A stretch of DNA of 7,642 bases from an uncultured Spirochaetia bacterium (GTDB taxonomy: Bacteria > Spirochaetota > UBA4802 > JAGODF01). This document shows positions 5,051-7,642 of this stretch, piece after piece. The position numbers and the translations under genes were made by a program. Below the pieces are notes generated by a model, which saw only the letters and a program-made list of their open reading frames with translations, was not told the origin of the DNA and did not search any database. The stretch spans positions 1-7,642 of the forward strand of contig CALCJG010000078.1 of assembly GCA_937967705.1 (NCBI GenBank), in the 5' to 3' direction. Within the stretch, counting starts at the first letter, position 1. Each line of letters begins with the position of its first letter.

Positions 5051-7642
5051 TTATAGGTTTTCCGGCTTATTCTCATCTTCCCCTGCCCTGCTCCGAAGTG
5101 GGAAGTAGACCCTGAACACCGAACCTCTCCCCGGTTCGCTCTCAACACAAATCCCCCCTTGATGGGATCTTACAATGCCCGCGGTAACCGCCAGGCCCAG
5201 ACCCCGGCCGGGTAACTTCGACGAGAAGAAGGGATCAAACACCTCTGCGATCACCTCGGAGGGTATGCCGCATCCGGTGTCGGCCACACTGACGCAGGCA
5301 TAACCTACCTCATCAGGCCTGCGTTCCAGATGAAAAACACAGGAGGGTGGGATGACACAGGTATCGCCTATATTCAGAGATATTTTAATCTCTCCGGGCC
5401 CCTCGCCGATAGCCTCCCAGGCGTTGGTGGCCAGATTCATCAGCACCTGCCGAATCAGCCCCTCATCCCCCAGGATGACCGGCCCTTCCGGGGGAAGGTC
5501 GAGAGCGAGATGGACCTTCTCCGGCAGGGCGGCGGTTATCATCAGGCCCGTATCCGTGATGATGCGGCCCAGGTCAACCGGCACATGGCGGGAAGGAGTC
5601 TGTCCCAGATAGGTGAGCATCAGGCGGCTCACTTCGGCGGCCCGGTTGGCCCCCTGCATGGCCAGAGAAACTGTTTTCCGAAGCTTATGATCCCGGGGGA
5701 GATCCACCATGATCAGCTCCAGATTACCCAGGACGACGGTCAACTGATTGTTGAAATGATGCGCGATGGCCCCCGCCATGCGGCCCAGGCTTTCGGCCTT
5801 CTGGGCCAGCTGAATCTGCCGGTTAAGCTGTTCCCGCTCCTCCTGGGCCCTCACACGCTCATCTATGTCCAGATGTGTTCCCACGGCCCGCAGGGGCTTC
5901 CCCAGGCCATCCCGTTCCGTCACCTTACCCTTGTCGAGTATCCATTTCCAGGCACCCTGTTTGGTGCGCAACCTGTGTTCCGTTTCATAATAGGCAGTTT
6001 TAGCCTCCAGGTGGGCCTTGAGGGTGTTCATCACTCCGGGCAGATCGTCAGGGTGAACCATATTCTCCCAGGTATGCACGTGGGGGTCGATCTCCTCTTG
6101 CCGGTATCCAAGCATTTCGGCCCATCGCTCGTTGAACACGGTTTCGCCGGTGACGATATTCCAGTCCCAGGTGCCCAGGTCCGCTCCCTTGAGAGCCAGA
6201 TCGAGGCGCTCGTAGGTGCGGTGCAATTCCTCCTGGGCCAGTTTCATCTCAGTGATATCGCTGACCATTCCCTCGTAGTAGGAAATGGCTCCTTCTTCAT
6301 TGCGTACGGCATGAATATTCACGGAGACCCAGAACCGGCTTCCGTCCCGGCGGTAAAACTCGTACTCACGACCCACAATGGTCTGATCTTTCTCCAACTG
6401 CCCGACCATCGCGTGACGCTCTTCGGGATGAACATAGATTTCCCTGGCTATATCCCTGACCCCGTCTATCAGATCCCCTGGGGACGAATAGCCCATCATC
6501 CGGGCAACAGCGGGATTGACATTGATGAAACGCCCCTCGGGGGATGTCTGGAAAATTCCCTCGGAAGCGTTTTCAAAGATGGCCCGGTACCGTTCCTCGC
6601 TCTTCTGCAGATCCCTTTCCATGCGCTTGCGCTCGGTAATGTCCTGGAGCGTCCCTTCCACATACTTGAGCACTCCGGATGAATCCCGGACTGAATGAAT
6701 GTTCAGGATTACCCAGAAACTGCTCCCGTCTCTTTTAAGGAGATTCAGCTCCCGGCCCTCTACATAATCCTGCCTGAGTAGCTGCCCGATCAGCTCACGG
6801 CGCTCCCCCGGATTGACATAAAGCTCCTCGCCGATATCCTTAACTCCCTCCATCATCTCCCGGGGCGAGTCGAAACCGAATATCCGGGCCAGAGCGGGAT
6901 TCACGCTGATGAAACGTCCCTCCGGCGTATTCTGAAATATTCCCTCGGTGGCCTTCTCAAAGATGGCCCTGTATTTCTCCTCGCTTCTCTGCAGTTCCAA
7001 CTGCAGGGTTTTCCTCTGGGTGATTTCCCTCGCGAAACCGGCCGTCCCGAGAACTTTCCCGTCCGCGTCCAGGATGGGCGTCTTGAAGGTCTCGAACCAC
7101 TTGGTCTCCCCTCTGTCAAAAACCGGCTCCTCTATATATTTCTGCCTGGCCAGATCCATAACCTCGCCGTCATCCCTGCGGTAGCTCTCCGCCAGATCCC
7201 TGGGCCAGATGTCCAGATCGGTTTTTCCTATCACCTCCTCCGCCGTATTCCTGCCGCAGGAGTGGGCAAAGGCGTCATTGACCGCCATAAACACCCCCGC
7301 CCGGTCCTTGATCCACATAAGGAAAGGGACATTGTTCAGTATGGCCTTCTGATAGGCGGAACTCTTCCGCAGCGCCTCTTCGGTTCTGCGACGCTCGGTA
7401 ATATCGGTAACGATCCCCTCGAGAGCCATGGGGACTCCCTGTTCATCCCGGACCAGAACGTTGCGCTGATGCAGCCATCGCTCCTCGCCGGATTTATGAA
7501 GGATTTTATACTCATAGGTGGGAGAGGGTTCCCCCTTGAGGAGCTTCTCCCACTGCTGCTCCAGATAATCCCGCCAGTCCGGATGTATCACGTTTTTTAT
7601 CAGCAGGGGACTCGCATAAACCTCCTCCGGAGCATATCCGGT
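5051..7642 (-). CDS. multi-PAS sensor histidine kinase, 5' end outside the window
   Basis: The frame is open to the right edge (863 residues seen), and the edge already lies inside a PAS domain (TGYAPEEV...VIHPDW), so the true start lies beyond it. GTG at 7591 is internal. Numbering from the edge, PAS domains lie at about 1-84 (partial), 92-210, 220-340, 348-467 and 476-598. Most end in a DITERR-like PAC motif. The fifth is of PAS_3 type (WDWNIVTGE, MVHPDD). The transmitter follows: H-box AESLGRMAGAIAHHFNN (616-632) with probable phospho-His628, N-box NLATNAWEAI (736-745), G1 DTGCGIP (788-794), F-box FDPFF (802-806) and G2 GRGLGLAV (812-819). It stops soon after, with no receiver domain. No membrane segment is visible in this part. 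It should autophosphorylate in response to a small-molecule, redox or gas signal bound by one or more PAS domains, and pass phosphate to a response regulator not seen here. The signal is unknown. The His after the phospho-His, where Asp or Glu is common, is unusual. Confidence 0.93.
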   Translation of the reverse strand, partial: TGYAPEEVYASPLLIKNVIHPDWRDYLEQQWEKLLKGEPSPTYEYKILHKSGEERWLHQRNVLVRDEQGVPMALEGIVTDITERRRTEEALRKSSAYQKAILNNVPFLMWIKDRAGVFMAVNDAFAHSCGRNTAEEVIGKTDLDIWPRDLAESYRRDDGEVMDLARQKYIEEPVFDRGETKWFETFKTPILDADGKVLGTAGFAREITQRKTLQLELQRSEEKYRAIFEKATEGIFQNTPEGRFISVNPALARIFGFDSPREMMEGVKDIGEELYVNPGERRELIGQLLRQDYVEGRELNLLKRDGSSFWVILNIHSVRDSSGVLKYVEGTLQDITERKRMERDLQKSEERYRAIFENASEGIFQTSPEGRFINVNPAVARMMGYSSPGDLIDGVRDIAREIYVHPEERHAMVGQLEKDQTIVGREYEFYRRDGSRFWVSVNIHAVRNEEGAISYYEGMVSDITEMKLAQEELHRTYERLDLALKGADLGTWDWNIVTGETVFNERWAEMLGYRQEEIDPHVHTWENMVHPDDLPGVMNTLKAHLEAKTAYYETEHRLRTKQGAWKWILDKGKVTERDGLGKPLRAVGTHLDIDERVRAQEEREQLNRQIQLAQKAESLGRMAGAIAHHFNNQLTVVLGNLELIMVDLPRDHKLRKTVSLAMQGANRAAEVSRLMLTYLGQTPSRHVPVDLGRIITDTGLMITAALPEKVHLALDLPPEGPVILGDEGLIRQVLMNLATNAWEAIGEGPGEIKISLNIGDTCVIPPSCVFHLERRPDEVGYACVSVADTGCGIPSEVIAEVFDPFFSSKLPGRGLGLAVTAGIVRSHQGGICVESEPGRGSVFRVYFPLRSRAGEDENKPENL
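6218..6985 (-). repeat. tandem duplicated PAS modules inside the kinase gene
   Basis: Two adjacent units of 384 bases (128 residues), 6985-6602 and 6601-6218, align without gaps. Both open with SEE-K/R-YRAIFE and carry EGIFQ, PEGRFI-x-VNPA and RDGS-x-FWV at the same offsets. Of the first 40 residues 29 are identical. DNA similarity is also visible, for example CTGCAG at 6989-6994 and 6605-6610, exactly one period apart. This indicates an internal duplication, more recent than the split from the other PAS domains of the protein. Confidence 0.85.

Noticed and set aside
5042..5055. Inverted repeat TATAA / TTATA at the end of the kinase gene
   Set aside because: Five A-T pairs only, expected by chance in an AT-rich gap, and not a terminator.
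5330..6682. Long plus-strand open frame of 450 codons inside the kinase gene
   Set aside because: It is antisense to strongly recognisable PAS and kinase sequence, shows no family motif itself, and is explained by high-GC codon structure of the real gene.
7589..7591. GTG at 7591 as start of the kinase gene
   Set aside because: The frame continues to the window edge with PAS-like sequence (TGYAPEEV) directly upstream, so this codon is internal.

Overview
The window looks like a chromosomal segment of a Gram-negative, probably anaerobic or metabolically versatile bacterium. Evidence for this is a lipoprotein signal on a secreted glycosidase, a soluble-type multi-PAS histidine kinase, an NDP-forming acyl-CoA synthetase of the kind common in anaerobes, and high GC in most genes. 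Desulfobacterota or Spirochaetota would fit, but the sequence does not settle the phylum. There are no rRNA or tRNA genes, IS elements, CRISPR arrays or phage genes.

Layout: (1) Positions 1-1547, minus strand: most of an NDP-forming acyl-CoA synthetase, whose 3' end runs off the left edge. (2) Positions 1548-1667: a compact divergent control region with a 21-bp perfect inverted repeat lying over the -10, start site and ribosome-binding region of the next gene. (3) Positions 1668-2243, plus: a TetR-family regulator that probably starts at a TTG codon. (4) Positions 2244-2404: an AT-rich intergenic stretch with a weak promoter candidate. (5) Positions 2405-3502, plus: a GH10 endo-xylanase-type lipoprotein, visibly less GC-rich than its neighbours. 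(6) Positions 3490-4992, minus: an M32 family metallocarboxypeptidase, overlapping the xylanase tail to tail by 13 bases. (7) Positions 5051-7642, minus: a histidine kinase with at least five PAS domains, whose 5' end runs off the right edge.

The TetR regulator and the acyl-CoA synthetase form a divergent pair, with the palindrome as the obvious operator, so the likely picture is an autoregulated repressor that also controls, or senses products of, the acyl-CoA reaction. The kinase and the carboxypeptidase point the same way with a 58-base gap and could be co-transcribed, but no functional link is evident. The xylanase stands alone, without other xylan genes in view. Nothing here amounts to a clearly new system. 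The most distinctive points are the operator architecture, the out-of-context xylanase lipoprotein, and the kinase with a near-identical PAS pair and an unusual AHHFNN H-box.
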